A stretch of 64,000 bases of DNA. It comes from Caballeronia glebae (GTDB lineage Bacteria; Pseudomonadota; Gammaproteobacteria; Burkholderiales; Burkholderiaceae). Below, piece by piece: positions 48,084 to 57,589 of the stretch (position 1 is its first letter; each line of letters starts with the position of its first letter). The notes beneath the pieces were generated by a model. That model was not told where the DNA came from. It was given only the letters and a program-made list of their open reading frames with translations, and did no database searches. The translations under genes were made by a program, and so were the position numbers. The stretch spans positions 1 through 64,000 of the forward strand of contig NZ_FCOJ02000018.1 of assembly GCF_001545035.1 (NCBI RefSeq), read 5' to 3'.

Positions 48084-48907
48084 GCGCGCCTCCGTGCCTT
48101 GTGCGTGAGGACGTCGGCAATCTTCCTGCCGTCGCTCGTGCGTTCGATCTCGCACCAGTGCGCCACGCGCGTCTCGTCGACGAACGCGTGCCGAAAAGTC
48201 AGCCGCAAGCGCTCGCCGACATCGATGTTGCCGTGATAGTGAAGTTCGCGCGAGACGAGCGCGGGGGTATCCGCGAGACGCCAGGTCTGCCATTCCGCGC
48301 GATCGACGAAGCCCTGGAAGCTCGCGAAATAGAGGAAATCCGCGCCGTTGAAATCGTTGTAAGGGCACGGCAGAAACTCGACCGGCGCGCAGTCTGCCGC
48401 GCGCACGCCCATTTCAGCGAGGCGCGGCCCCGCTTCGCACAGACGCAGTTCGCGCGCGGCGTCCTGCATGTCGGTGATCGCCGGGTTCATCGGCGCAATG
48501 TCGCCCTTCAATTTCGCAAAGCTCGCTCGCGCGACCGAGCGGTTGTTGCGCGCTTCAGTGCGCCGCACGAAGGTGGACATCATCGACAGCGAGGCGATCG
48601 CGCCATGTTCACGCTCCACGCGATGCTCGCTGACATGCCGCGCCGAGCCGATCCGCGCAAGCTCGGTGCGAACGCGGAACGCGTCGTTCTCGCGCACCTC
48701 GTGCATGCCGTGCGCGCGCAGCCGGATCGACGTGAACGCGGCATAGGCGCGCGTGCCTTCATCGGCGACGAAGTCGCTGCCGGTGGCTTGCGCGAGTGCG
48801 CCCCAGTGCCGATCGCCGCATTCCTTGAGCAGCCAGTTCTCGGACAGGCCCGCGTAGTTGAGTTGCGGCATGCCAGCGCGGTAAGTGTCGTCGTGACGAG
48901 GCATCAT
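48080..48907 (-). CDS. LnmK/Pnap_2097-type acyltransferase/decarboxylase-like protein
   Basis: 275 residues, double-hotdog type. YRAGMPQLNYAGLSENWLLK, HYHGNIDVGERL and CPYNDFNGADFLYFASFQGF are hallmark pieces of the Pnap_2097 group, related to LnmK, which converts methylmalonyl-CoA to propionyl-ACP in leinamycin biosynthesis. It overlaps nitH upstream (ATG within the stop region) and the mutase gene downstream, so all three are co-translated. The neighbouring methylmalonyl-CoA-mutase-like gene fits a methylmalonyl-type substrate. The actual reaction here is inferred. Confidence 0.82.
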   Translation of the reverse strand: MMPRHDDTYRAGMPQLNYAGLSENWLLKECGDRHWGALAQATGSDFVADEGTRAYAAFTSIRLRAHGMHEVRENDAFRVRTELARIGSARHVSEHRVEREHGAIASLSMMSTFVRRTEARNNRSVARASFAKLKGDIAPMNPAITDMQDAARELRLCEAGPRLAEMGVRAADCAPVEFLPCPYNDFNGADFLYFASFQGFVDRAEWQTWRLADTPALVSRELHYHGNIDVGERLRLTFRHAFVDETRVAHWCEIERTSDGRKIADVLTHKARRRA

Positions 48908-50202
48908 GCTTCTTCACGCACACGCAATCGCACATGATCGGGCACGTTCGAGCGCTCCGCGCAGATCGCGTCGACGACGTACTGCGCGTCGCGCGCGACG
49001 CCGGAGAAGCGTCCCGAGCCCCATGTATGCAGCCACGGGAGGCCGACGAAATAAATGCCCGGAACGGCCGTCACGCCGCGCATATGCGCCGGATATCCGC
49101 GCCCGTTGAACACCGGCGCGTCCAGCCAGGCGAAGTCCGGCGTGAAGCCGATGCACCAGACGATGGACGTGATGCCGCTCGCCTGCAGATCGAGTTCCGC
49201 GCGCTCGCCCGGCGGATGCCACAGCGGCTCATACCGCGCGGCAGCCGGTGCATCGATACCATGCTTCTCGATGAAACCGTCGATGCTCGCGTTGATGCGG
49301 TTGTACGTGTCGTCGGCATCGTCGAGATTGGCGCGCAGGTTCGGCGCGAAGCGTAGCTTTCCGTCGCGGAAGTCCTCCAGCCGCCCGAACAGTTCCATGC
49401 CTTCGGACGCGAAGCGGCGCAGGTCGATGTCGCGTCCGCCGTCGCGGCCCGTAACATAGTGATTGGTGTTGTCGCGCACGCCTTCGCGCAGCGGATGATC
49501 GGTCACCGGCATGTCGTAGTAGCGCATGTCGGCCAGCCAGTCGACGACGTCGCGGCCCCGATAGAAGCGCGCGCAACGCGGCGCCTCACCGACCGCGAGA
49601 TGCACCTTGCGGCCCGCCAGGTGCAGATCTTCCGCGATCTGCGCGCCCGACTGCCCCGAGCCGACGACGAGCACCGCGCCGGGTGGCAGCGCGTCGGCGT
49701 TGCGGTATTCCGACGACTGCACCTGCACGATGCCCAGCGGCAGGCGCTCCGCCATGCGCGGCACGATCGGCGTGTGATAGCCGCCCGACGCGACGACCAC
49801 CTGATCGGCCATATACGTCCCGCGCGTGCTTTGCACGACGTAGCCGCCACCGGCGTCGCGTGTTACCCGCGTGACTGCCGTTCCTTCGAGCACCGGCGCG
49901 TTCACCTTGGCGATGAACGCATCGAGATAGGCGATGATCTCGTCCTTCTTCATGAAGCCGTGCGGGTCCGGACCATCGTATGCATGGCCCGGCAGCGCGC
50001 ATTGCCAGTTGGGCGTGACGAGACAGAACGTGTCCCAGCGCTGAGTGCGCCACGTGTGCGTGACGCTGTGCTTTTCGAGCACGAGATGCCCGATATTCGC
50101 CTGTTGCAGAAAGTAGCTGACCGAGAGTCCGGCCTGGCCGCCGCCGATGACGATCACGCCGACATGCTCCGGCGCCGCCTGAGTGAATTCGATGTTCGAC
50201 AT
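48904..50202 (-). CDS. nitH: Nit1C flavin-dependent oxidoreductase (MSMEG_0569 family)
   Basis: 432 residues. Two Rossmann motifs, VIGGGQAGLSVSYFL (FAD) and VVGSGQSGAQIAEDL (NADPH), and the flavin-monooxygenase-like WCIGFTPDFAWL. Conserved terminal gene of Nit1C clusters. The substrate is unknown; it probably oxygenates an N-containing intermediate made by the nitrilase and radical SAM enzymes. It lies 25 bp after nitG. Confidence 0.9.
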   Translation of the reverse strand: MSNIEFTQAAPEHVGVIVIGGGQAGLSVSYFLQQANIGHLVLEKHSVTHTWRTQRWDTFCLVTPNWQCALPGHAYDGPDPHGFMKKDEIIAYLDAFIAKVNAPVLEGTAVTRVTRDAGGGYVVQSTRGTYMADQVVVASGGYHTPIVPRMAERLPLGIVQVQSSEYRNADALPPGAVLVVGSGQSGAQIAEDLHLAGRKVHLAVGEAPRCARFYRGRDVVDWLADMRYYDMPVTDHPLREGVRDNTNHYVTGRDGGRDIDLRRFASEGMELFGRLEDFRDGKLRFAPNLRANLDDADDTYNRINASIDGFIEKHGIDAPAAARYEPLWHPPGERAELDLQASGITSIVWCIGFTPDFAWLDAPVFNGRGYPAHMRGVTAVPGIYFVGLPWLHTWGSGRFSGVARDAQYVVDAICAERSNVPDHVRLRVREEA

Positions 50203-50227
50203 ATCCGCTTCCTCTTCGACAAATGGG

Positions 50228-50512
50228 TCAATCGAGCGCGAGCACGGTCACGCGCGCATCGTGCGCCTCGCTGAACCGTCCGGCATCCTCTTCGATACGT
50301 GCAAGCTGATCGAGCGCCGCGGAGCACGCGAAGCCGTACTTCTCGCGCACGCGCTGCGAGCCGATGTTGAGCGCCTCGCGCGAGCGCGCGACGAAGTCGC
50401 CGACGGCATAGCTTTCGCCCGCCGCGAAGTACTCGCCGACGACCGTCGAGGGCGAATAGCAATTCGCCTCGACGCCGTCCGGCCAGCGAATTCGAAAGTG
50501 CATGACAGGCAT
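50228..50512 (-). CDS. nitG: Nit1C small protein (MSMEG_0570 family)
   Basis: 94 residues from the ATG at 50512 (GGAGG seven bases upstream). MPVMHFRIRWPDG, YSPSTVV and the repeated Ala/Arg-rich helix pattern (REALNIGSQRVREKYGFACS) are family features. No known enzyme motif. Confidence 0.88.
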   Translation of the reverse strand: MPVMHFRIRWPDGVEANCYSPSTVVGEYFAAGESYAVGDFVARSREALNIGSQRVREKYGFACSAALDQLARIEEDAGRFSEAHDARVTVLALD

Positions 50513-50560
50513 GTCCGAGCCTCCGTTATGGGTTGAGCGCATGCGGCGCGCGCAATGGGT

Positions 50561-51511
50561 TCATCGCGCACATATGAACGGCTCCTCACGCAGATTCCAC
50601 AGCAAGGCAGTCTCATTGCCGCGCGTCACGATCACTTCGCGCGAAGCATCGACTTCACCGATCACCGCGCTCGCGAGGTCGCGCCCGGCGAAACGCGCCA
50701 GCACCTCGCCGACATGCTCGCGACGCACGGAAAGCACGAAACCGAAGCTCGGAAACGCCGTGAGCCAGCGTTCGATATCGACATCGGCGGGACACGGCAA
50801 TGCATCGAGATCGATGCGCGCGCCAACCGCCGAGCATTCGAGCAGCATCAATGCGGTGCCGAGCGCGCCCGCCATGCTGATGTCCTTCGCCGCATCGCAC
50901 AGACCGTCTTCGGCGAGCGCGGGCAACAGTTCGAAATCGGCGCGTGCGCGGCCTTCGGGCGACCCTACCGATGCATTCCAGAACGGATACGGCTCCTCGA
51001 ACCTGCCGCGCAGATCGACGGCAATCACGAGCGCATCGCCCGGGCGCGCGTCGAAACTGGTCAGCAGCTTGCGCGCCCGTCCGACGATCGCCACCGCGAG
51101 TTGCGCGCCGTCGCTGCGCACGTTGCTGTGACCGCCGACGACCGGCACGCCATACACCTCCGATGCCGCCGCCATGCCGGCAAGCACATCGCCGGCGGCG
51201 TCCGCGCTGCCGCTCCACAGCGCATCGACGACGGCGAGCGGGCGGCCGCCCATCGCGTAGATGTCGCTCACGTTCACCATGACGCCGCTGTAGCCGGCGA
51301 ACCACGGCATCGCATGAACGAAATCGCTCACCATGCCTTCGATCGCGAACAACAGGTAGCCGTCGCCATCGGGGATCGCGGCGCAGTCATCGCCGATCGC
51401 CACGGATTGCGCGTTCGGAGGAAGACGCGAAAGCACATGCGAGATATCGCTCTTGTGACGAAAGCCGCGACTCTCACGCAGGCGTTCGACGAGTCCGGCG
51501 AGCGCGCTCAC
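50561..51511 (-). CDS. nitF: Nit1C AIR-synthase-like protein (sll0787 family)
   Basis: 316 residues from a GTG at 51511 that overlaps the nitE stop (GTGA); a longer open frame to 51799 lies inside nitE. PurM/ThiL-type fold: AIGDDCAAI, VNVSDIYAMGGRPLA and GGHSNV form the ATP/Mg site. It is probably a kinase- or amidine-forming enzyme on an unknown intermediate. Confidence 0.88.
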   Translation of the reverse strand: MSALAGLVERLRESRGFRHKSDISHVLSRLPPNAQSVAIGDDCAAIPDGDGYLLFAIEGMVSDFVHAMPWFAGYSGVMVNVSDIYAMGGRPLAVVDALWSGSADAAGDVLAGMAAASEVYGVPVVGGHSNVRSDGAQLAVAIVGRARKLLTSFDARPGDALVIAVDLRGRFEEPYPFWNASVGSPEGRARADFELLPALAEDGLCDAAKDISMAGALGTALMLLECSAVGARIDLDALPCPADVDIERWLTAFPSFGFVLSVRREHVGEVLARFAGRDLASAVIGEVDASREVIVTRGNETALLWNLREEPFICAR

Positions 51512-52068
51512 GGCAGCCTCCGCGCCAGCGCGACGAAACCGCTTTGCGGGGTGATGCACGGCGGGTAGGCGTCGAGTTGCGCGCGCATCAGATGATGAGG
51601 GCGGCCGAAGAGCGTTTCCTCCTGCTGCGTGTCCCAGCGCAGACGGCGAAAGAGCGGCACGTTCTGCGCCTGCACATGCGCGAGAAACGTTTCGCAGCCC
51701 AACGCATGCGCGCTCGATACCGCGAGCCGGATGAGCGTCGAGCCGATCTTGCCGTGCGAGCGGAAGGCCGCGTGCACCGCGAGCCGCGAGCCGCACCACA
51801 CGCCCGGCTCCGTCTCGTGGATGCGCACCGTGCCGACGACCTGCTCCGGCATGCCTGCGACACAGCTCAGCGCGACCAGCAGTTGCGCACGCCCATCGAT
51901 CTCGTCGCGATCGTCACCGACGAACACGCCCTGCTCGATGCAGAACACCGCGCGCCGCAGCTTGTACGCTTCATCCTCTTCCCACGGCAGCGTCGCCCAC
52001 TTCACGCGGTATTCGACCGGCGTGTAGTCGAGATCGAACGCATCGCCTTCGACGGCTTCGACGAACAT
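51508..52068 (-). CDS. nitE: Nit1C GNAT acyltransferase (MSMEG_0567/Sll0786 family)
   Basis: 186 residues from the ATG at 52068, one base after the nitD stop. The GNAT core has RLAVHAAFRSHGKIGSTLIRLA (acetyl-CoA loop variant R..G.IGS) preceded by EQGVFVGDDRDEID. It should acylate an amine using an acyl-CoA. With a mutase and LnmK-like enzyme in the same operon, a non-acetyl donor is conceivable. Confidence 0.87.
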   Translation of the reverse strand: MFVEAVEGDAFDLDYTPVEYRVKWATLPWEEDEAYKLRRAVFCIEQGVFVGDDRDEIDGRAQLLVALSCVAGMPEQVVGTVRIHETEPGVWCGSRLAVHAAFRSHGKIGSTLIRLAVSSAHALGCETFLAHVQAQNVPLFRRLRWDTQQEETLFGRPHHLMRAQLDAYPPCITPQSGFVALARRLP

Positions 52069-52069
52069 G

Positions 52070-53182
52070 TCACACCTCGTACGAAGAAAGCGACGAACAC
52101 GCGCCGCATTTGCCGCAGCCCGCCTTGATATCGGCGGAACGCATGCTCGCCCGCGCGAGCATCGCACCGATCGGCGCCAGCACCGAGCGCATGAAATCGG
52201 GCGTGGGTGCGGGATGGTCCTCGAGCGGCGTGCCGCTGATCGGCACGAACGGCACGACGAACGGATACACGCCGAGCGCAATCAGATCGCGCGCCATATC
52301 GACGATGGCCTGTGCGCTGTCGCCGAGTCCCGCGAGGATGTACGTGCTCACCTGCCCGCGCCCGAACACCGCGACCGCCGCCTCGAACGCTTCCATGTAG
52401 CGCGACACCGGCACGCTCGCCTTGCCCGGCATGATGCGCTCACGCACTGTGGGCGTCACCGCTTCGAGATGCATGCCGAGCGTGTCGATGCCGCTCGCCT
52501 TCATGCGCTCGAACCAGCGGTCGTCATCGGGCGGCTCGCACTGCGCCTGGATCGGCAGATCGACGGCTGCCCTGATCGCGAACGCGCTCTCACAGAGGAT
52601 CTGCGCGCCGCGATCCGGCGTCGGCGGCGTGCCGGTGGTCAGCACCATATGCTTGACGCCGTCGAGCAACACGGCGGCGCGCGCCACCTCGGCGAGCTGC
52701 TCGGGTGTCTTGCGGGCGATGGTGCGTCTCGCCGCGAGCGATTGCCCGATCGCGCAGAACTTGCACGACTTGCGGCGGCTTTCGTAACGGATGCAGGTTT
52801 GCAGCACGGTCGTCGCAAGCACGTCGGCACTGTGCAGCGTCGCTATGTGCGAATACGGCACGCCGTCGAGTGTCTGCATCGCGTAGAAGCGCGGCGTCTT
52901 TGGAAAACTGATGCTCGCGATCGGGATCGTGTTGCGCATCAGCGCGCTGTTGCCGTTCGCGTCCGGCTGGCCCGCGACGAACGGCGAATCCCATGCAGTG
53001 CTCGTATGCACGGGCACCATGATGGTCACGCCATCGACGGTCACCGCCTTGTGATCCGATGGTCCCGCGCCGCCGCGCCGGCTGGACACACCAGCGCGCG
53101 GATCGACCAGTCGCAGGCCGCTCGACTGAAGCTCAGTCATCAATTGCCGGCTCGACGCCGGCAGGTTCTCTCTTGCGCTCAT
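52070..53182 (-). CDS. nitD: Nit1C radical SAM enzyme (MSMEG_0568 family)
   Basis: 370 residues if the first Met is used; the Met at residue 15 (53140), close to the nitC stop, is an alternative. A radical SAM core follows an N-terminal cap of about 130 residues. The cluster-binding cysteines read [14 protein letters not shown], a CX9CX2C spacing instead of the standard CX3CX2C. Near the C terminus CGKCGAC offers a second Cys cluster that could bind an auxiliary Fe-S centre. The reaction is unknown. Confidence 0.88.
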   Translation of the reverse strand: MSARENLPASSRQLMTELQSSGLRLVDPRAGVSSRRGGAGPSDHKAVTVDGVTIMVPVHTSTAWDSPFVAGQPDANGNSALMRNTIPIASISFPKTPRFYAMQTLDGVPYSHIATLHSADVLATTVLQTCIRYESRRKSCKFCAIGQSLAARRTIARKTPEQLAEVARAAVLLDGVKHMVLTTGTPPTPDRGAQILCESAFAIRAAVDLPIQAQCEPPDDDRWFERMKASGIDTLGMHLEAVTPTVRERIMPGKASVPVSRYMEAFEAAVAVFGRGQVSTYILAGLGDSAQAIVDMARDLIALGVYPFVVPFVPISGTPLEDHPAPTPDFMRSVLAPIGAMLARASMRSADIKAGCGKCGACSSLSSYEV

Positions 53183-54140
53183 CGTCGTAGGTGTCCTTGA
53201 AAGAAGTGACGGGCGTGGCGGGCCGGTCGTTGATCGCGAGACTCAGCAACTCGGGCCGCGCGTAGTGGCCGACCGAATCCATCATGCGTTTGCGCTTGGT
53301 GATGAGCGACATGTCGAGATCGGCGATCACCATGCCTTCGCCTTCGCGCAGCGGCTCGGCCAGATGCTGGCCTTCGGGCGAGACGATCGCCGTGTTGCAG
53401 CCTCCGCGCAGCGCGCGTTGCAGGTTCGGATCGGGCGTGATGGCTTCGATCTGCGCATCGGTCAGCCAGCCTGTCGCATTGACGACGAAGCAACCCGACT
53501 CCAGCGCGTGATGCCGGATCGTCACTTCGATCTGCTCGGCGAAGATCGGGCCGACCAGCGAGCCGGGAAACTGGCTGCAATGAATCTCTTCATGCTGCGT
53601 CATCAGCGCGTACCGCGCGAGCGGGTTGTAGTGCTCCCAACACGCCAGCGCGCCCACGCGGCCGACGCGCGTTTCAGCGACCTTCAGCCCCGCGGCATCG
53701 CCTTGTCCCCAGATCATCCGTTCGTGGAACGTCGGCGTGATCTTGCGGCGCTTGAGCAGCAGACGGCCGTCCGTATCGAAGATGAGCTGCGTGTTGTAGA
53801 GGCTGCCGTGATCGCGCTCGTTCACGCCGAGCACGACCACCATGTTCGCGAGCCGCGCGTGTTCCGCAACTGCCTGCGTGACCGGACCCGGCACGACCAC
53901 TGCCTGTTCGTAGAGCTTCATGTGATCCGCGCCCGAGGCAACCGGTGCGCGCACGAACGAGAAGTACGGGTAATACGGCACGAAGGTCTCGGGAAACACG
54001 ATCAGCTGCACGCCTTTCGCGGCGGCTTCGTCGATGGCCGTACAGACGCGGTCGAGCGTGCCGTTCGGGCGCTCGAAATCCGGCGCGATCTGCACGGCGG
54101 CGGCGCGCACGACGCGCTTCGTCGTCAGGGCATCGGCCAT
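53133..54140 (-). CDS. nitC: Nit1C nitrilase (Nit6803/sll0784 family)
   Basis: 335 residues from the ATG at 54140, five bases after the nitB stop (coupled; no strong Shine-Dalgarno). Full nitrilase triad: Glu in [12 protein letters not shown], Lys in [11 protein letters not shown] and Cys in [16 protein letters not shown]. It hydrolyses a nitrile to acid plus ammonia; the close relative Nit6803 is a well-studied arylacetonitrilase/dinitrilase. Its 3' end overlaps nitD. Confidence 0.92.
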   Translation of the reverse strand: MADALTTKRVVRAAAVQIAPDFERPNGTLDRVCTAIDEAAAKGVQLIVFPETFVPYYPYFSFVRAPVASGADHMKLYEQAVVVPGPVTQAVAEHARLANMVVVLGVNERDHGSLYNTQLIFDTDGRLLLKRRKITPTFHERMIWGQGDAAGLKVAETRVGRVGALACWEHYNPLARYALMTQHEEIHCSQFPGSLVGPIFAEQIEVTIRHHALESGCFVVNATGWLTDAQIEAITPDPNLQRALRGGCNTAIVSPEGQHLAEPLREGEGMVIADLDMSLITKRKRMMDSVGHYARPELLSLAINDRPATPVTSFKDTYDDERKREPAGVEPAIDD

Positions 54141-54145
54141 GATCG

Positions 54146-54628
54146 TCACACGGTCCACGTATGAATGACGAGCGCGTTCTCCTTGCGATGAAGCAACTGA
54201 AGATCGAGCACATCGAGCGGGTTGATCGGACGAATGCCTTCGATGAGCGACGCCTCGCCGTGTCCGTAGAGAGCCTGCAACGCGAAGCGGCATGCGTAGA
54301 CCTTCCCTCCTTCGGCCATGAACTTCTGCAGTTGCTTGTTGAAGTTGAGATGGCCGGGAAACGCTTCGTCGCCGAGCGTCGGGAAGCCGCGTTGCAGGCC
54401 GAGCGTCACACCCGGTCCGTAGAGCAGCACGGAGGTGTCGAAGCCCTTGCGTTGCAGACGCGTGGCTTGCAGCAGATTCACGAAGCCGATCGAGCCTTCG
54501 AATGCAACCGTATGAAACGTGACGAGCGCTTTCTCGCCAGGTTCGGCCTTCACGTCCTCGAAAACTTTCTCTTCGTAGTCGACCAGATAGTCGCCGTTCT
54601 TGTGAAGCGGTTGATTGACTGCGGGCAT
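54146..54628 (-). CDS. nitB: Nit1C leading protein (MSMEG_0572/Sll0783 family)
   Basis: 160 residues from [20 protein letters not shown] at 54628 (GGAG six bases upstream; the frame extends to 54673 without a site). [34 protein letters not shown] and [14 protein letters not shown] match the family induced on nitrogen starvation in Synechocystis. It has a DsrE-like look; function unknown. First gene of the leftward nitBCDEFGH-lnmK-mutase operon. Confidence 0.9.
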   Translation of the reverse strand: MPAVNQPLHKNGDYLVDYEEKVFEDVKAEPGEKALVTFHTVAFEGSIGFVNLLQATRLQRKGFDTSVLLYGPGVTLGLQRGFPTLGDEAFPGHLNFNKQLQKFMAEGGKVYACRFALQALYGHGEASLIEGIRPINPLDVLDLQLLHRKENALVIHTWTV

Positions 54629-55009
54629 GGCATTCTCCGATGTGGGGTTCACGTCTCTACCGTCTCGATTCATCGCGACGGCGAACGCTCAAACGCAACG
54701 GATATGCCAATGATTGGCCCGTAAAATGCAATCACTTTGCAATCAAGCAAAACGAACTTGCATGTGCGACGCGAAAAATTTTCGTGCAAGCCATGCCGGG
54801 CGGGCTTTCGCCGTCATGCGCGGGAGCCTTGCACGAGCGATGCGCGCACACTTTCAGCGCAGCGGATCCTGTGCGTGGTGCGTAGCACACCGAAGCCGTG
54901 CATAAAAGCGATCAATGCAATCAACTTCGATCAGCGTATGCGATCTCTTTTCTTTTGATTGATTTGTCATGCTAAGGTGAATCGAACCTTTGCCGAGGAC
55001 ATCGCGGTC
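54629..55009. promoter_or_regulatory. Divergent promoter region between the nit operon and the MocR gene
   Basis: 381 bp, with clearly AT-rich stretches at 54715-54785 and 54900-54970 in otherwise GC-rich DNA. It holds three exact TGCAATCA copies and a reversed TGATTG half-site (54956-54961). No gene of its own. Confidence 0.7.
54727..54923. promoter_or_regulatory. Three TGCAATCA repeats, candidate MocR binding sites
   Basis: Exact copies at 54727-54734, 54738-54745 and 54916-54923. The first two are spaced 11 bp start to start (one helical turn), as expected for a direct-repeat operator of a MocR dimer; the third is close to the MocR start and fits autoregulation. Confidence 0.55.
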
Positions 55010-56401
55010 ATGAATCAGCCGGCGCATCACTGGATCAGAAAGCTTGAAGAGAGCAGAAAGCCCGCTTACCTGACGATTCCCGATCTGATCGAAGAGGACC
55101 TTGCGACCGGACGATTGCGGCCGCGCGATCGATTGCCCGGTTTGCGCGATCTCGCCGACCTGCTCAGCCTCAACTACACGACGGTCGCGCGTGCATACGC
55201 CGAAGCGCGCAAGCGCGGCCTGCTCGATGCGCGCGCGGGTAGCGGAACCTTCGCGCGCGGCAGGACGCAGACGTTGCCGCTCGCCGGCGGCGGCAGCGTC
55301 GAGATGTCGATGAACATGCCGCCCGAGCCGCCGCTCGTGGCAGCGCGACTGCGCGCGTCGGCGGCGAATCTGATGGAGCGCGCCGATCCGTTCCAGTTGT
55401 TGCGCTATCAGGATTTCGGCGGTACGGCGGCGGATCGCGCGGCGGGACGCGAATGGCTTCGGAAACGCGTTGCGGATTGCGATGTCGATCACGTGCTCGT
55501 TTGTCCGGGCATTCATGGCGCGCTCGTTGCGCTGGTGTCGCAGCTTGCGCGGCCAGCCGAGATCATCTGTCTGGATTCGCTCGCCTATCCCGGAATCAAG
55601 GCGATTGCTTCGCAACTGGGCGTGCGCTTGCAGGCTCTGGCCCGCGATGACGAAGGGCCGTTGCCGCATGCGTTCGAAGCGTTGTGCAAGACGGAGAAGC
55701 CGGGGGCGTTCTATTGCAATCCGACGCTGCAGAATCCGAGCACATTGACCTTGACGCGGCAGCGGCGCGAAGCGCTTGCCGACGTGGCTTTGCGTTACAA
55801 CGTGCCAATCATCGAAGATGAGCCTTACGGCATGTTGCCTCTCGATGCGCCCGCCACGCTCGCGGAACTCGCGCCCGAACTGACGTATCACGTGACCGGT
55901 TTATCGAAGACCCTGGGTGCGGGGCTGCGCGTGGCATATCTCAAAGCACCGACACTGCGGCAGACGCAGCGGATCGCGGGAGCATTGCGTGCGACGACGG
56001 TCATGCCGAGTCCTTTCACCGTCCTCCTCGCGACCCAATGGGTCAACGACGGCACGGCCTCAGACGTGCTCGAAGCTATTCGCGAAGAGGCATCGGCCAG
56101 ACAGGCGATCGCGTCCCACGAGCTTCGAGGCTTCGCGTTCGACGCCGACCCGCACGGTTTTCATCTCTGGCTGCCCGTGCCTTCGATGTGTGACTGGAGT
56201 GCGCCGGAATTGGCTCTACAGTTGCGGAATCAAGGCATCGGCGCGGTGGCCGGTGCCGCATTTTCCGCGGACGGGAATCCGCCGAATGCGCTGCGGGTGT
56301 GCCTCGGCGGACCTCAGAACCGGGAAGATTGCCGCGAGGCGCTAAGGCGCGTCGCCGATATGATGGACGATCCGCATCATCTGCATATGCCGACGCTTTG
56401 A
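55010..56401 (+). CDS. MocR-type regulator (GntR HTH plus aminotransferase-like PLP domain)
   Basis: 463 residues from MNQPAHHWIRKLEES at 55010 (an upstream TTG is unlikely). N-terminal GntR winged HTH (PGLRDLADLLSLNYTTVARAYAEAR), then a fold-type-I aminotransferase domain with IIEDEPYG and the PLP lysine in GLSKTLGAGLRVAYL. Such regulators sense amino acids or PLP. Divergent from nitB, it is the likely controller of the nit operon; the P. fluorescens Nit1C system is instead described with a sigma-54-type activator (NitA). Confidence 0.9.
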   Translation: MNQPAHHWIRKLEESRKPAYLTIPDLIEEDLATGRLRPRDRLPGLRDLADLLSLNYTTVARAYAEARKRGLLDARAGSGTFARGRTQTLPLAGGGSVEMSMNMPPEPPLVAARLRASAANLMERADPFQLLRYQDFGGTAADRAAGREWLRKRVADCDVDHVLVCPGIHGALVALVSQLARPAEIICLDSLAYPGIKAIASQLGVRLQALARDDEGPLPHAFEALCKTEKPGAFYCNPTLQNPSTLTLTRQRREALADVALRYNVPIIEDEPYGMLPLDAPATLAELAPELTYHVTGLSKTLGAGLRVAYLKAPTLRQTQRIAGALRATTVMPSPFTVLLATQWVNDGTASDVLEAIREEASARQAIASHELRGFAFDADPHGFHLWLPVPSMCDWSAPELALQLRNQGIGAVAGAAFSADGNPPNALRVCLGGPQNREDCREALRRVADMMDDPHHLHMPTL

Positions 56402-56428
56402 AGCGTTTGGAGAATCGGGACGGAGACC

Positions 56429-57089
56429 TCAAGACTTGAACGACGCTTCCATCCTGTCTCCGACGTGCGCCACCGCGCGGCTGAGATTGCCGAGGTGAGG
56501 CGGATGCAAAAGCCACACGTCTAGTTGAGGCGCGAAACGTCCGACCTTCACGACTTCGAGCCGCCGCTGCCACGCACTATGAGTCAGCACGCTTCGCGGA
56601 ACCAGACCCAGTCCCAAGCCGGAGGCGATGAGTTGCAATTGCATTTCGCTGCCGTACGTATCCGCTTTGACGCGCAGGGCGTAGCCGGCCGCTTCGACTG
56701 CGTGTTGCAGCGCCGCCCGATAACCGCATCCTTCCGGGTTCAGAATCCGTCCACCGTCCGCGATGGCAGGCAGCGTCGCACGACTCGAAACCAGCGGGCG
56801 CCTTTTACTTTGGACGACGACGAGTTCCATGGTCGAGACGTTCGACGGACGTAATAGTCGACGGGTTGAAGGCAGCGAGCAATGGCACGGCATGCTCGTG
56901 AATACGATGCGCAAGCGCAGTTGCACGCGGAGGTTTGGAATTGCGGTCGAGCAGTTGCGCGCCGAGCACATCTTCCAGTCGCTGGATGCGCTTCGATACC
57001 GCCGACTGCGTCACGAACAGCTTTTGTGCGGCACGCGTCAGAGAGGCTTCCTCGACCACCGTCACGAAAGATTTCAGTTCCTCGATCAT
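56429..57089 (-). pseudogene. LysR-family regulator, internally deleted and frameshifted
   Basis: The first 85 or so codons (MIEELKSFVTVVEEASLTRAAQKL ... AVPLLAAF) are a good LysR HTH. Then the frame is lost near 56830 and homology resumes in another frame at MELVVVQSKRRPLV through LGLGLVPRSVL. The total coding length is about 220 codons against a usual 300, so roughly 80 codons have gone. It is divergent from the tautomerase gene, probably its former target. Confidence 0.75.
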
Positions 57090-57193
57090 TATTCCATTCC
57101 GTCATTTAAAGCAGTATGAACATTCGCTTTTGGAAAGCGTCGACTGAGTCTAGCCTAGTGGGCGTTATCACGCACTCTCGTCTTGAGGCCACT

Positions 57194-57586
57194 ATGCCAC
57201 TCGTCCGAATCGACCTTTCGAAAGCCGCGGCACCCGCCGTCGTTCAGGCTGTCAGCGACACCGTCTACGAGGCGATGACCTCGATCGCCGGCATCCCCGC
57301 CAACGACAAGTTTCAGATCATCACCCGACATCACGTTGACGAACTCGTCTATCCGGCCGATGGCTATCTCGGCATCTCCTACTCTCCGTCGATTGTTTTC
57401 ATCCAGATCACCTGGAATATCGGTCGTTCGATCGATGTCAAGGAGGCTTTCTACGCCGCCATCGCCAACGGCGTTTCTTCAAAGACGCGAATGCGAAAGG
57501 AAGATGTCTGGATCAGCCTGGTCGAGGTCGCACGGGAGAACTGGTCTTTTGGCAACGGGGAAATGCAATACGCGCCTGCCGATTAG
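57194..57586 (+). CDS. Tautomerase-superfamily protein
   Basis: 130 residues from MPLVRIDLSKAAAPAVVQAV. The catalytic amino-terminal proline directly follows the start Met, as required in the 4-oxalocrotonate tautomerase superfamily, and the length fits the MSAD/cis-CaaD-like double-unit group. The open frame extends upstream to 57116 but that start would bury the proline. Substrate unknown. Confidence 0.85.
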   Translation: MPLVRIDLSKAAAPAVVQAVSDTVYEAMTSIAGIPANDKFQIITRHHVDELVYPADGYLGISYSPSIVFIQITWNIGRSIDVKEAFYAAIANGVSSKTRMRKEDVWISLVEVARENWSFGNGEMQYAPAD

Positions 57587-57589
57587 CCT

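Noticed and set aside
46485..48236. 583-codon frame on the + strand
   Set aside because: Antisense to the mutase gene, whose motifs are unmistakable.
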